Assembly: GCA_037447655.1 (NCBI GenBank) | Contig: JBBHKE010003455.1 | Span: forward strand, 685,812-747,811 | Length of the DNA: 62,000 nt | Direction: 5' to 3' | Source of the DNA: Zygnema cylindricum | Taxonomy: Eukaryota; Streptophyta; Zygnematophyceae; Zygnematales; Zygnemataceae | Shown: positions 11,221 through 22,038 of the stretch, one piece after another | Layout: each line of letters starts with the position of its first letter | How positions within the stretch are numbered: position 1 is the first letter of the stretch | Program-made: the position numbers and the translations under genes | Notes under the pieces: model-generated | Database searches by the model: none | The model's input: only the letters and a program-made list of their open reading frames with translations | What the model was told of the DNA's origin: nothing

Positions 11221-13699
11221 TGTCAGATCCACTGAACCGACAGAAAATAGCGCAGCTTCGCTGTTTCGCAGCCTGCTGCTTTGCCATTTTCCCCCCGGAA
11301 AATCAGAGGCTGGAATTGTTGGATCCGTAGGTTGCCGCCGAGGAGGAGGTGGTGGAGGAGGAGGAGGATTCCCCACAAGGGGACCAGCTGGAGGGTTCGA
11401 AGTGGGACTAGAACAAGCGAGAGGAACACTTTCAAAAATAACATATTCTTTGATTTTGGAATCTTTTTCAAAATCTGTCATACCAAAAACATCTACTGAT
11501 CTGCTCTCTTCCTTAACCTGAATATTTCTAGCAGTCTGGAGAGTATTCCTATCCTTAATAAATACTCTATAGCCCACGGATTCATCATCATAACCCATAA
11601 AAATACTTGGAATTGATTTCAGACTAAGCTTAGAAATAGGGAGATTATCCAAAATAAAACATTTACTCCCAAAAACCCTGAAGTGACTAACATTCGGTTG
11701 TCTTCCGGTCAACACTTCATATGGTGTTTTTCCTCTTACTGCTCTAGTCTCGATTCTATTTCTAATACACGACGCACAGGAGAAAGCTTCACCCCAAAAT
11801 TTGAAATCTATTCCCTTATCTAGTAACATAGATTTTGCACTTTCTGTTAGAGTTCGGTTGAGTCTTTCGGATACTCCATTCTGTTCCGGAGTATAAGGAA
11901 CTGTAAATTGCCGAGAAATGCCATTGTATTTTAAATATTTAGAGAATGTATGAGAAATATATTCCCCTCCGTTGTCGGACTGAAAGGAAAGGATCGGTTT
12001 CCCATGAAGTTTTTCGGCCCATACCCGAAAATGCTTGAAGTGAGTGAGCACTTCACTCTTTTCTTTCATAAAGTAAACTTTGCTATATCTTGAGAAGTCA
12101 TCCATAAAAGTGACAAAAAACCGGTTGCCACTGAGTGAAGGAACTTTTGATGGCCCCCACACATCTGGATGAATAATTTGCAGCAAATCTGTTGCCCGGA
12201 AATCCGCTGTCTGAGGTAGTGGCAGCTTATGAAGTTTTCCCAAAGCACATCCATCACATATATGGGAATCTGTTTCTCCTAATTTAACACCACCTATCAT
12301 ATTTTGCTTTACCATTTTATCAAGCCTTTCATGATGAACATGACCGAGCCTCTTATGCCACAAAACATTTTCCGAAAGGACACTAAAGTATGCAAAGTTA
12401 ATTTCATTAGCCAAGTCCATCCGGTACAACAAGTTTGGGCCTCTAGTTCCTACCAAAGCTACCTTCCCATCTTTGCTTTCTACCTTTTTCCCATTCTTTT
12501 GTAAAATTTCAAAACCTTTCATTTCTGCTACCGAAGTGAAAAACAAATTTTTTGTAAACTTTCGGATATAGAGAACATCATGCAAGGTTCTCTTTACAAT
12601 CTGACCATTGATGTCACATGCTAACTCCACGCTTCCCTTTGCCGTAGCCTCAACACCGTTGTCATCCGCGTAATAAATCTGACGAGTGGGAATTGGAGTA
12701 AACGTTTTGAAGTAAGCCTGGTTGCCGCACATGTGGGAGGAGCATCCGGAGTCCATAATCCATCCGTTCTCTCGAGGTCCCTCCATGAGATCTTTTGCAA
12801 GAGCAAAGAACTCGTCATCATCCAATTGCAGAAATCTGACCACATCTTCCTTTCGTTCAGGTCATTCACCTTGTGACGTCTCATCAAATGCAAGGAACGC
12901 CGCATTTTTAATCGACAGTTTTGATGTAGGAAATTTTGGTGACAAATCCTCCGATCGCACCCTCCATCCCGCATAATAAATTCCTGTTTCACACGCTTTT
13001 ATAAATGCCGGACACAGCCGGAAAACATGACCTTGACCAAAGCAATAGACACACCTATCATATTGCCTATAATTCGGATTGGGGGGGAAATTTTTGTTTC
13101 CAGAAAAACCAGCCGGCTTATATGTCTGTGCATTGTAAGCAACCACTGTTTGACCACCATTTAATGCTATCTGAGTTGCCTCTTCGTCTAGGATATAAGC
13201 ATGAGCTACTGCTATATTCCATTTACTCTTCTCTAACCGTCTTAGCTGCTCCGCTGCTCCTCTATATTCAGTAAGAAGCCCTCTCATTAAAATCAAAGCT
13301 TGATGATAAGGAGGAAAACTCCCCCCGGAACATGAATTCTCCGATAATAGAAGTTTCAAGCCATTACAATATGAATTCATGTCACCCCGAGTATATTTAT
13401 AGTCCCAAATTTTTCCAACAGTAACAACCTCATTCTGCCCACTAGCTAAGACATAAGATTCACTCAAGGCCTTCCATATTTCAGATGCGGTAGAGATATT
13501 GATATATGTCATGTTAAGATCTTCTGACAAAAGTAACTTCAACACATGCAATGCATCTTCATTTTTCTTTCCAAACTCTGGATTCGTATCCGAAAGAATA
13601 CCAGAAATCACATCATATAATTTCACTTGTTTCAAATAAGACTTAGTCAAATCTGCCCAATAAAGATATTTTTGCCCATTAAACACCGGGATCCGTAAG

Positions 13700-13714
13700 G
13701 GAGGGCCCGTGACC
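13700..13714 (-). promoter_or_regulatory. Primer-binding site of Copia-C (half-tRNA type, diverged)
   Basis: Starts directly after the 5' LTR. Minus strand reads GGTCACGGGCCCTCC, 12 of 15 positions identical to GGTTATGGGCCCACC in Copia-R, which is complementary to the anticodon arm of initiator tRNA-Met. It lies inside the gag frame and encodes the V-T-G-P-P after the split Gln codon. Confidence 0.6.
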
Positions 13715-14718
13715 TGTTGATTTGAGGTAGCTGGTGCCACTGAAGAAGATGAAGAAGCACCGGCAGTTGCCATGATAATCAGTTGTGCAAAGAGGAAACT
13801 CTCACGAAATCCCACAAACAACCAACTTCACAATAAAGCCCCAAACAAACCAGACACACCCTAGGTCTGCAAATTGGCCACAATATAAAATATACAGCAA
13901 AAAAACCACATGCAGAATTTCACAAAGTTCTGCCAAAAGATCACAATGATCTTATGATTCAAACACACCCAAAAAGTGCTTCGCAGTTTTTCCTACACAA
14001 CAATCCTACTTTTCCTAAAGTAATCTAAGTCTTATATATACAAGTGAGCCTACAGTTGATTACACCGTACTACAACTAGCGTGGTCAATTGGTACACTAC
14101 TTCTTCATTAACAAAATCCCACCATCAAATGCACATAATTAATTACACCAATCAAAAAGCCGTTAGAAATGAAATAGTACGCGGTTAAAGTTTGTCCGCT
14201 GAAATGACGCTACAGTCAATACTTCTCTTCAAAAAATGACGGCGGACTTCGTCCGCTTTCCACGTATTCTTTCATCACCGAAGATGAACCTCCACGTGTA
14301 ACTTTGGTCCTCAAATGTAACTGTACCTTTTCTTCTAGAACAACCAAACTTGACTTTCTCACGGACTAACACGTGTGCCTGAAGTGCACCGAATCTGTGT
14401 AATCCCTTTCGAGTTACATACTCACTAAATCATGTCCCCGTCAATTTATCTTCACACAAACTGACTCATATTCAGAACACCTTTCTTGCGCAGACTGCTA
14501 TAGTTGCTATGACTCTGCTACGACTGCTATGAGTGCTATGACTGCTATGATCTGTTAGCGCAGCTGTGATATTAGAGCAGCGCAGCTGCGATGTCAGATC
14601 AGAGCAGCATAGCAGCATAACAACAAGTGTAGAGTGCTCAAGGTTTATAGCTGCGATGTCTGACTTAGGGTAGCATGGTAGCATGATATAGAGAGAACTC
14701 AAGGTTTCCAAAACAAAA
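13715..14718 (-). repeat. Copia-C 5' LTR
   Basis: 1004 bp; the plus strand begins TGTTGATTTGAGG and ends CCAAAACAAAA, so the terminal CA has mutated (the 3' copy ends CAACA). The gag ATG at 13773 lies 59 nt inside the LTR; a possible upstream in-frame ATG is at 13821. Confidence 0.88.
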
Positions 14719-14723
14719 GGGTT
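14719..14723. repeat. Target-site duplication GGGTT of Copia-C, right copy
   Basis: Directly follows the Copia-C 5' LTR and matches 8447-8451. Confidence 0.8.
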
Positions 14724-15165
14724 TAGGACTTATAATATTTCGGGTAGGTAGCTACCTCTCTCTTAGAGAGCACCTTGTATAAATGGCAAACTTTGGCCAG
14801 CCATAACTATCAACTTAGTTGACCAATATCAGTAATTCTTGTTGCTGCAGACTCAATGGAGTCCACGCTACACAGGGATGTAGTCGGTTAGTGTTTTTGC
14901 CTGCGTGGGTGGCTGCATTTCTAAAGGAAAGTCCAAGTGGGTGAATGTGTCCAAATCTCATATTCTAACTTTGCATTCTGTGGTGGAACTGAGCACACAA
15001 AAAGTCTTATTTCACAAGGGTGAAGCTGTAATGGGGTTTTGATTATCAAGGGGTCAATCATTTGGGTTATATAAACTTGGATTCGGCACTTTCTAGATTA
15101 GCTTCTTTTGATCTGCGAATTATGTGTGGCAATGGAGCCCATAGATTTTTACGTACCATATTCAA
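14719..15165 (+). repeat. LTR of family E, right part and unclear tail
   Basis: Resumes the E LTR broken at 8451 (GGGTTTAGGACTTATAATATTT). It includes TATA-like TGTATAAATGG at about 14774 and the leader hairpins GACTC...GAGTC (14850-14863) and CTACACAGGGATGTAG (14868-14883). From about 14940 to 15165 similarity to other LTRs fades, and I could not fix the 3' end of the E LTR; D2 sequence is recognisable again from about 15166. Confidence 0.65.
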
Positions 15166-15453
15166 CGTCCCCGCAGCTTCGTCGCAGCTTCGTGGTTCTT
15201 AACAGTATTATATTCTAAATAACTGCCGCTGCTTTGTCCCGTCTTTATCGCAGTTGCTTTGTCCCATCTGCGTCGCAGCTGCTTTGTTCCATTTGCCCTG
15301 TAGCCGCTTTGTCCCATCGGCGTCGCAGCTGCTTTGTCCCAAAAATACTTGTTTGGTCTTTGAGTGACGCAGCGTGTCCTTTATATGCTACATTTTACTA
15401 TCTTTCTGCCGTCACACTAATTTACTGAGACGCAAAGCTTTCCAAAAAAAATA
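15166..15453 (-). repeat. Copia-F 3' LTR, part 2 (family D2)
   Basis: Contains about four imperfect copies of a GCTGCTTTGTCCCATC...CGTCGCA unit (15190-15345) and ends at CCAAAAAAAATA, followed directly by the polypurine tract complement CTCCCCTAAAG. It matches the final 300 bases of the D2 LTR at 51038-52021. Confidence 0.75.
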
Positions 15454-15496
15454 CTCCCCTAAAGTTTTAGACTCAATGTATCAGCACAGTTGCGAT

Positions 15497-15707
15497 GTCA
15501 AGCAGCGCAGTATAGCAGCATAGTAACGCAGCAAATTAGCTATTTATATAGTCCCGCTGAATTCCAATGTAGCGCATTATGGCAGTATAGCAATGCCGCA
15601 ATTTTAGCAAGTCACTTAGTCTCACTACATCTTCATGCAGGATTAGCGCAGTATGGCAGCGAAGCAAATTTAGCTAGTCACCTAGTCCCACTGCATCCCT
15701 ACAATAC
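15497..15707 (-). repeat. About 70-bp degenerate tandem repeat, 3 copies
   Basis: Three imperfect units, each with GCGCAGTATGGCAGC-like and CTAGTCACCTAGTCCCACTGCAT-like halves, fill most of the space between the Copia-F stop codon and its polypurine tract. In Copia-C that space is only about 20 bases, so this is an expansion of the 3' untranslated part. Confidence 0.6.
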
Positions 15708-18703
15708 TTCAACTTAGGAGCGGGGAGAGCTTTAGTGAGCATATCAGCGATCATTTTTGCTTTCGGCAAAAAACATAATTCAATCAACCTGGAAAACACT
15801 TTTTCTCTTACAAAGTGTAACCTGTCATCCATGTGCTTGCTCTTGAAGTGGTGACTTGGGTTAGAGGCAATGGCAATGGCAGCTTGGTTATCACACCAGA
15901 TCACTTGAGGTCCAACCTTCATGTATTCTAGTTCCTGCAACATAGATTTTACACATAAGAGCTCATTGTCGATTGTGCTGTCACCTTTTGAAGTTTGCTG
16001 CTCCAGCAGCAAGTACCGTTCCCAATTTGTAGAACGAATCACGTGGTGGATTTCTGGCTTGGCATGTCGCCATAGCTTGCATCACTCCATATTTGCAGCT
16101 TGACTTTTTCTCCGCCTAGTGTGAGTTTGATGTCTTTAGTTCTTGCCAATTATCTTAAGACTCTCTTTCCTGCATCACGGTCTGATTTTCTCGGATTTTC
16201 TAGATTTTTGCTCAATACCCCAACTGTTGCTGCAATGTCACGACCGGTACAATTCATGAAATATATTAAACTTCCCACTACTTTTCTGTAAGGTATTTTT
16301 GTCATAGGATCATCCTCCCCTGACTCTAAATACTCATTAACAATAACACCTGGCTCTGTCTCTTCTCCCTCTAACTTGTGTCGAAACTCTATTGGAGTTA
16401 CACACCATTTTGCCCCCTGCATTCCATACTCATCTAACATGTTTCCAATAGCCTCTTTTTCAGTTAATTTTATTTATCTCTTTTTTCTATCCCTTTCTAC
16501 CTGAATATCCAAAATATCTTTCGCCTCACCAAGGTCTTTCATCTCAAACCGTGAATTTAAGGCAGTTTTCATTTTATTAATTTTAGCCATTGACTTGCTA
16601 ATTAATAGTAAATCATCTACATACACCACTATATACACTATCCCATCCTCAACCTTTAGATCATAGACCGAATGATCAGAGCTTATCCTTTGAAATCTTA
16701 GGCTAGTTAAGAATTCATGAAGCTTCACATTCTATTGCCTGGGGCCTGTTTTAGGCCATATTGAGATTTTAACAATTTGCATACATGCTCTTTTCCTGGC
16801 TCTGTATACATTTCGGGCTGCTGATATAAGTGGTCTCTTCTAGCTCTCCATGGAGGAAGGCCGTTTTTACATATATCTGATGTATTCCTATAACTTTTAT
16901 AGCAGCTAGGGACAGCAAAATTTTAACTATCGGAAATCTTACAACTCGAAAAAAAGTTTTTTCAAAATCAATTCCTTCCTTTTGATTATACCCTTTTGCC
17001 ACAAGCCTAGCCTTGTTTCGTTCAATAGTATTATTAGGATTTAACTTCACCTTGAATACCCATTTGCTGCCGATCGCTTTTCGGTCCGGAGAAAGATCCA
17101 CAATCTCCCATGTTTGAGCTTCCATGATCGACTTCATTTCGTCGTTAGCTGCTTCGATCCACTGATGTCTTTCAAGTTTTGAAAAGGCCTCCTGAATGTT
17201 CAGAGGCTCCCTTGAGACCGCAAAGTAAGAAAAGTGGGAATTTGCTTGTAGCCGGCTACTGGATCGTCTTCCCCCTGAAAATTATGAGGTTGAAATCGTC
17301 GGATCCCTCGCATTTCTCTTTTGCCTTTGTGTTGAATCCGTAGGATTCGAATTCTAGTCACCGGGCTGAAACTCAACTTGTTGATGAACTTGGTTAATTG
17401 CAGACACCAATGTCATCATCAAAGGTTTTTGCCCCTGCGTGACAATCTCTTGTTTGCAATCTAAAATGACATATTCCTGTACTTTTAGTTGCCTTTGTTG
17501 GTTTGTCATGTTAAAGAAATCTATCGAGTCAAGCTCATCCTTTACAATAATATCTCCTTTACAATAATATTCCTTGCTACAATTATTTTTTGTTTCTCAA
17601 ACACAAAGAGACTATACCCTTTGGAGTGATCATCATACCCATTAAAATACCCGGTAATTCTTTTGGTTCCATTTTCCATCTGTCTTTAGATGTATCTAAA
17701 ATAAAGCATTTGCTCCTAAAGACTTTGAAAAGACTAACATCTAGTTTTCTACTAGTCCAGACCTGGTAAGGTGTAGTCACTACCAATCTTAGCCCTATTT
17801 TATTCTTTATATAAACAGCACAATTGAATGCTTCAGCCCTGAATTTCGGATCCACATTTTTATCTACAAGCATGTACCTAGAGCTCTCAGTGATAGTTCT
17901 ATTTAGTCTTTCTCACACCCCATTTTGTTCTGGTGAATATGGAACATTTAGTTGATGGCTAATGCCCTCCTTAAGTAGGAAGAGTTCAAACTCTTTTGAC
18001 GTATATTTGCAGCCATTGTCTGATCTGAGTTCCAAAATTGGCAGAACATGTAGTTTCACCGCCCATGCTTTGTAGTGTTCTAAGTGGCTGAAGACTTCAC
18101 TCTTGTCTTTCATACAGTAGACTTTAGTAAACCGTGAAAAATCATCAATAAAAGTAACCATATATTTTATCCCCTTGGCGGATTTTACCTTTGCATGACC
18201 GAAGAAATCAGAATGAATTAGTTGCAAAACTTTAGTTGATCAGTGTTGAGATTCACAAAGAAACGCTAACCTGTGTGTTTTTCCTCGTGAACATCCATCG
18301 CACGTTTTAGCTGACTGATCTGAAAGAGTGACTCCTTCTAATTTACCAGCATATACCATTTTTTCAGACTGACATAGTTCACATGGCCTAACCTCTTATG
18401 CCAAAGCTGATCGGAAGATAATGCACCGGAATACAAAGCATCATTTTTTTTATTATCGGGCATATCTATTCGATACATTTTGCGGGCATCTCTAGTGCCT
18501 ATGACAACAATTTTTCCATTCTTGCTAACAACCTGCCGACCATGTTTCAAATCGACTTCAATCCCTTTACTTTCTACCAAAGAAGTTGAAAACAAATTTT
18601 TCTTAAAATCCGGGACAAAGAGGACATTGTGGAGAGTTCTCTCAACAACCTTTCCTTCTATATCAACTAGAAAGGAGACATCACCTATTGCACATGTTTG
18701 TAC
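15674..18703 (-). pseudogene. Copia-F Pol remnant: RNase H, RT, integrase, GAG-pre-integrase
   Basis: From the 3' end: RNase H tail with WCDNQAAIAIASNPSHHFKS and KMIADMLTKALPAPKLKYC; reverse transcriptase with an intact YVDD box (VVYVDDLLLISKS, about 16625-16590) and VVRFP; a linker; integrase with HSDFFGHAKV, RSDNGCKYTS and NVPYSPEQNGV; GAG-pre-integrase WHKRLGHVNY; and the protease C-terminus around LHNVLFVPDF. Stops and frameshifts split it into at least seven pieces. The catalytic Asp and Gly of protease, the zinc knuckle and gag lie beyond the truncation at 18703. It is closest to Copia-C, I and J in wording. Confidence 0.85.
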
Positions 18704-19443
18704 TATTGATATTTGAGTATTTTCTAGGTCTGTATTAGGATAGAAAAAAGCAGAGGCAGTCTACCTCTAACTCCCATCTCCAAGCCCCCACACTTATCGT
18801 AGTCATTGAAGGTTGGATAACGAGCCAGAGCCAAGGCTGCCTTAAGCTCACTAGAGAACACAGGGGGTGAATTAGGTAGATATACCAAAAGGTACTTGAC
18901 AGACCCAGGAATTGATCCTAGTACTTGCCGTCCATCAAGTCAACCGTAGCCGGTAGCTTTGTCCGCTTAGTCTACGACTAGTGCTAAAGTATATTGGGCT
19001 TGATATGTATTCAAACATTTTCACGTAGGTTTTTCCATTTAACTAGATAACAAAATATAGGGCATAGAAACAGTTGTACTATTAGTACCGGACGAAACAA
19101 ATAGTACAGACATTTGTTTTGACGGTCTGTATTATATACCAATATCAATCAGACGGCCATGGTTAGCGTCGGCTTCCCGGAAAGGACAATTTGGTGGTTT
19201 GCCGACTTTGCCACTCTAGATGACACGTGGCAACATCTTACAGGTTAACGAAATCTCTAGAACAGAAGACAACAAATCCGGATGTGCCAAATGTAACATT
19301 ATGGCGACTTCGTACACTCTCGGTACAAAAAGTATTTCGGCATCTGTACTTTATTGTACGGTACAATCCTTTGATTGGTCAGTACCTCAGTAAAAGGGGG
19401 TTTAGAGATGGGTTTAGGACTTAAAATATTTTGGGTAGGTAGC
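18704..19443 (+). repeat. Truncated LTR, family E
   Basis: Begins TATTGATATTTGAG (TG mutated to TA) and runs through the conserved U3 hairpin and the G-box GACACGTGGC at 19222-19231. It stops at GGGTAGGTAGC, where a minus-strand A-family LTR begins. Roughly the last 250 bases are missing. Confidence 0.8.
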
Positions 19444-20434
19444 TGAAACTCTGTGTCCTCCATTGGACTACAGAGTACAAGAAGCCTCTAGATAGTTATT
19501 AACTAACCCACTTTCAATGGCAACCACTACTACCCAAGCAGACAAGCAGACAATCTAACTGCACCCCTATGTAGCGTGGACTCCTCTGAGTCCGTAGGAA
19601 AAATAATCTCTAAAAACGCCCAACTAGGCGATAAGTTATAAGCTGGCAAAAATGCTAATTTTATACAAACTCTCAAAGAGAGAGAAGACCATCTACCAGA
19701 TTTTTCTAAGTCCTAGCTCCCTCTCACAACCGCTATCTACTAACTGTACGAACCAATCAGAACACTGTACACTACATAAAAGTACTACTGCCGATGTACT
19801 TTTTGTACGACCTTTGTACGACAAGGCCATTAAGCGGACGCCTGTCTATTTCCCACTCGTCCGTACGTTCCTCAGAATTCCCGCGATCGAATGTTATCTC
19901 TCCACGTGGCGCCCGGTCATGCTACGTCACTGAATGCCAAAGTGACCATTCCGCGATCTTCGCGATGACGTGTGCCGTCGGATGGGATTTCGTATTTGAT
20001 CTCGACCGTCGAAACAAATGTCTGATTCATTTGTTTCGTGCGGAATCATATTAGTACAGTATTTTATCCGCTCCATGCAATTATGTCTGTATTTCCGTTA
20101 ATCCGAATACCTAGCGTAACACTGGATAAGTAATTATCAAACCCTATAATATCTAGCGAACTTCTACGACAGACCAGTTAGAGCTAACGGCTACGCCATG
20201 TTCTGCTGGTCGGGGGTTCAAGTCTTGTCGGACTCAACCTTTTGTTGAGAGTGACTTAGGTCACTCTTTGGTCCTACACAAGTGGAGCTGAGGCAGCCAT
20301 GGCTCCACTACTCTCTCTCTCTCCTTCAGTGACTATAACAAGTATGAGGATGGAGAGAGAGAGGTGGAGACAGACTCGTTGCGCTCTCTTCATTTTTAAT
20401 CTTATTAAGACATAGAAAATACCTATTTTCAACA
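19444..20434 (-). repeat. LTR of family A, no internal region attached
   Basis: 991 bp with family-A ends (plus strand TGAAACTCTGTGTCC to ATTTTCAACA). It is a complete LTR but has neither primer-binding site nor polypurine tract beside it, and the 5-bp flanks (GTAGC and AACCG) do not match. It separates an E LTR from the internal region of Copia-G, so recombination or deletion after insertion is likely. Confidence 0.75.
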
Positions 20435-21025
20435 AACCGAACATAGCAGCAGCAATTGGAGTCCTCACTAGGAGTCTTAATAATCCTAGAAAGAAAGATT
20501 GGGAGACACCCAAGAGAGGCATGAGATACTTGGTGGGAACCAAGGAATTATGGTTGCATTTGGGAGGGGAGCACACTGACATCACTACTTGGAGAGATGC
20601 CAGTTTTGGAGATGCACCTATGAGAAGATGCACTTTTGGATATGTGTTATATGTAGGGGAATATGCTTGTTGTTGGAGTAGCAAACAACAAAAGGTGGTT
20701 GCTCAATGCACTATGGAGGCTGAGTACATGGCCTCTTGTTTTGCTGTGAAAGAGTTGATGTGGGTCAAGTTTTTATTGCAAGATCTGGGGCATATAAAGA
20801 AGGGAGTTTGCAATTGCAACCAATCCAAAACATCATTTTAAGGCTAAGCATATGGATATAAGATTGAGTTTTGTGAGGGAAAAGGTTGAAAACAAAATTG
20901 TGAAACTTGTGTATAGAGGTGATGAGGAAACAGTAGCTGATATGATGACAAAGCCTGTGCCCACTCCCAAGTTAATATTATGCAAAGAAAAGTGTGGGTT
21001 AAAAGAGAAACTAAAATTAGACTAG
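20435..21025 (+). pseudogene. Copia-G RT end and RNase H
   Basis: Starts within the RT-RNase H connection (NIAAAIGVLTRSLNNPRK) and continues through MRYLVGTKELWLHLGG, the RNase H block WRDASFGDAPMRRC (the motif is normally WSDAS, but the catalytic Asp is kept), EAEYMAS and HFKAKHMDIRLSFVREKVE. It ends KCGLKEKLKLD and a TAG at 21023-21025, which abuts the polypurine tract as in Copia-R. A deletion near 20805-20825 (relative to Copia-R) removes the FCDNQAAIAIA block and shifts the frame, so it is non-functional. Confidence 0.87.
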
Positions 21026-21038
21026 AAAATAAGGGGAG

Positions 21039-22038
21039 TGTTAAAATCACTAGATTTATGAGAGATATTTTAAAGGTCTTAATTGCCTAGAATAGCTAAA
21101 AGAAAAAGCATAGGCAGCCTGCCTCCACCTTCTCTCTCTAGTCCCCATACTTGTTCTAGTCACTGAAGGAGAGAGAGGGCGGTGGAGCCATGGCTGCCTC
21201 AACTCCATAGGCAAGACTAAAGAGTGACCTAAGTCACTCTCAACAAAAAGGTTGAGTCCGGCAAGACTCGAACCTTCGACCGGCAAAGCGAGGCGTAGTC
21301 GTCAGCTCTTACCGGTCAGTCGTAGTAGTCCGTTAAGATACATAGAGTTTGATAGCTATTTAAACATTAGCTAGATCATTAATTTGATTAACGGAATAAC
21401 AAATTGAGGACATAGAAACTAGTTGAGTTTTGTACGCACGAAACAAATGTACCGGACATTTGTTATTTTGAACGGCTTACATTAAAAGCCGGTTTGGATC
21501 CGAAAGGCCTCATCATCGTCGGGATCCCGGAATGGCCGCCTTGGCGTTTTTTAGAAGTGACATGACTTGTCGACACGTGGTAAGGTATCATTGGGAAGCG
21601 GGAATCATGGGGAGCGCGAGGACAAGTCTGGAGGAGACAGACGCCCACTCCATGGCCTTGTCGTACACAGGCGGTACAAAAAGTACATCGGCCTTAGTAC
21701 CTTTTTCTACTGTACAGTCTTCTAATTGATTTGTACATCAGTAGATAGGGGTTGTGAGAGTAGTTTAAGACTTAGATGATTGAGGAGGTAGCCGCCTCTC
21801 TCCCAACAAGTTTGTATTAAAATTGGCATCTTTGCCATTTGATAACTAATCGCCTAGTTTGGCGTTTTCAATGATTCTTTTTGCTGTTGACTTAAGAGAG
21901 TCCAGACTGCAGAGGGATGCAGCCAGATTGTCTATTTGTGTGCTTGGGTAGCACCTGTTCTAGTTGAAAGTGGGTTTGTGAAAAACTACCTAGAGGCTTC
22001 TTGAATTTTGCAGTCCAAATGGGGGACACAGAGTTGCA
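21039..22038 (+). repeat. Copia-G 3' LTR (family A)
   Basis: 1000 bp, TGTTAAAATCAC to GAGTTGCA. Shows the U3 hairpin (21113-21198), a GTAC-rich box, a TATA-like TTGTATTAAAATT at about 21810, leader hairpins near 21880-21930 and, at its 3' end, a mutated copy of the LTR-encoded Gag start. It abuts a B-family LTR fragment of opposite orientation. Confidence 0.86.
21113..21198 (+). promoter_or_regulatory. Conserved imperfect hairpin in LTR U3
   Basis: GGCAGCC...CCACC...TCTCTCTC pairs with GAGAGAGA...GGTGG...GGCTGCC around the loop CCCCATACTTGTTCTAGTCACTGAA. The same loop recurs in A, B and E LTRs while the stem sequence differs but still pairs (44444-44510 in E, 31919-31984 in B). Its function is unknown. 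Confidence 0.6.

Larger units (their letters stand above)
9487..13773 (-). pseudogene. Copia-C Gag-Pol polyprotein, in frame with stops
   Basis: One reading frame of about 1430 codons runs from the ATG at 13773 to a probable natural stop at 9487-9489. In order it holds Gag (start in the 5' LTR), a zinc knuckle C-x2-C-x4-H-x4-C (CVYCFGQGHVFRLC, near 13050-13010), protease WIMDSG, GAG-pre-integrase WHKRLGH and CDGCALGK, integrase (Asp in HPDVWGP, Asp in SDNGGEY, Glu in NGVSER), reverse transcriptase, and RNase H (WSDASYGD). In-frame stops at 12862, 10501, 9619 and 9511 inactivate it; no frameshift was needed. The RT catalytic box reads YEDD rather than the family's YVDD. A proline run and an 8-residue tandem repeat lie between integrase and RT. 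Confidence 0.9.
8452..14718 (-). mobile_element. Copia-C: nearly complete copia retrotransposon
   Basis: A 6267-bp minus-strand element with two LTRs of about 1.0 kb, a primer-binding site, a single pol reading frame and a polypurine tract, flanked by GGGTT. The LTRs differ by many substitutions and an 8-bp indel (near 9430 against 14680), so it is much older than Copia-R. The polyprotein stays in one frame from 13773 to 9487 but has four in-frame stops counting the probable natural one. It is inserted in an E-family LTR, which itself lies in the 3' LTR of Copia-F. Confidence 0.9.
6959..18703 (-). mobile_element. Copia-F: 3' LTR (split) plus RNase H to protease
   Basis: A minus-strand copia element whose 3' LTR (family D2) is split into 6959-7592 and about 15166-15453 by an E-family LTR that carries Copia-C. 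The pieces add up to about 920 bp against 984 bp for the intact D2 LTR at 51038-52021, and they break at the corresponding place. The internal region at 15454-18703 ends abruptly at the next LTR, so gag, the protease core and the 5' LTR are lost. Confidence 0.78.
20435..22038 (+). mobile_element. Copia-G: RT/RNase H tail and 3' LTR
   Basis: The 3' end of a plus-strand family-A element: the last 200 codons of pol, a polypurine tract (AATAAGGGGAG) and a complete 3' LTR. All upstream parts are missing. Confidence 0.88.

Noticed and set aside
11051-11521. Plus-strand open frame of 156 codons rich in FAASQLCS repeats
   Set aside because: It is the mirror of the Copia-C coding minisatellite and proline run; repeats whose unit is a multiple of three keep several frames open. 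No start signal or family.
19444-20434. LTR taken at first as the 5' LTR of Copia-G
   Set aside because: It is in the opposite orientation to Copia-G and has no primer-binding site beside it.
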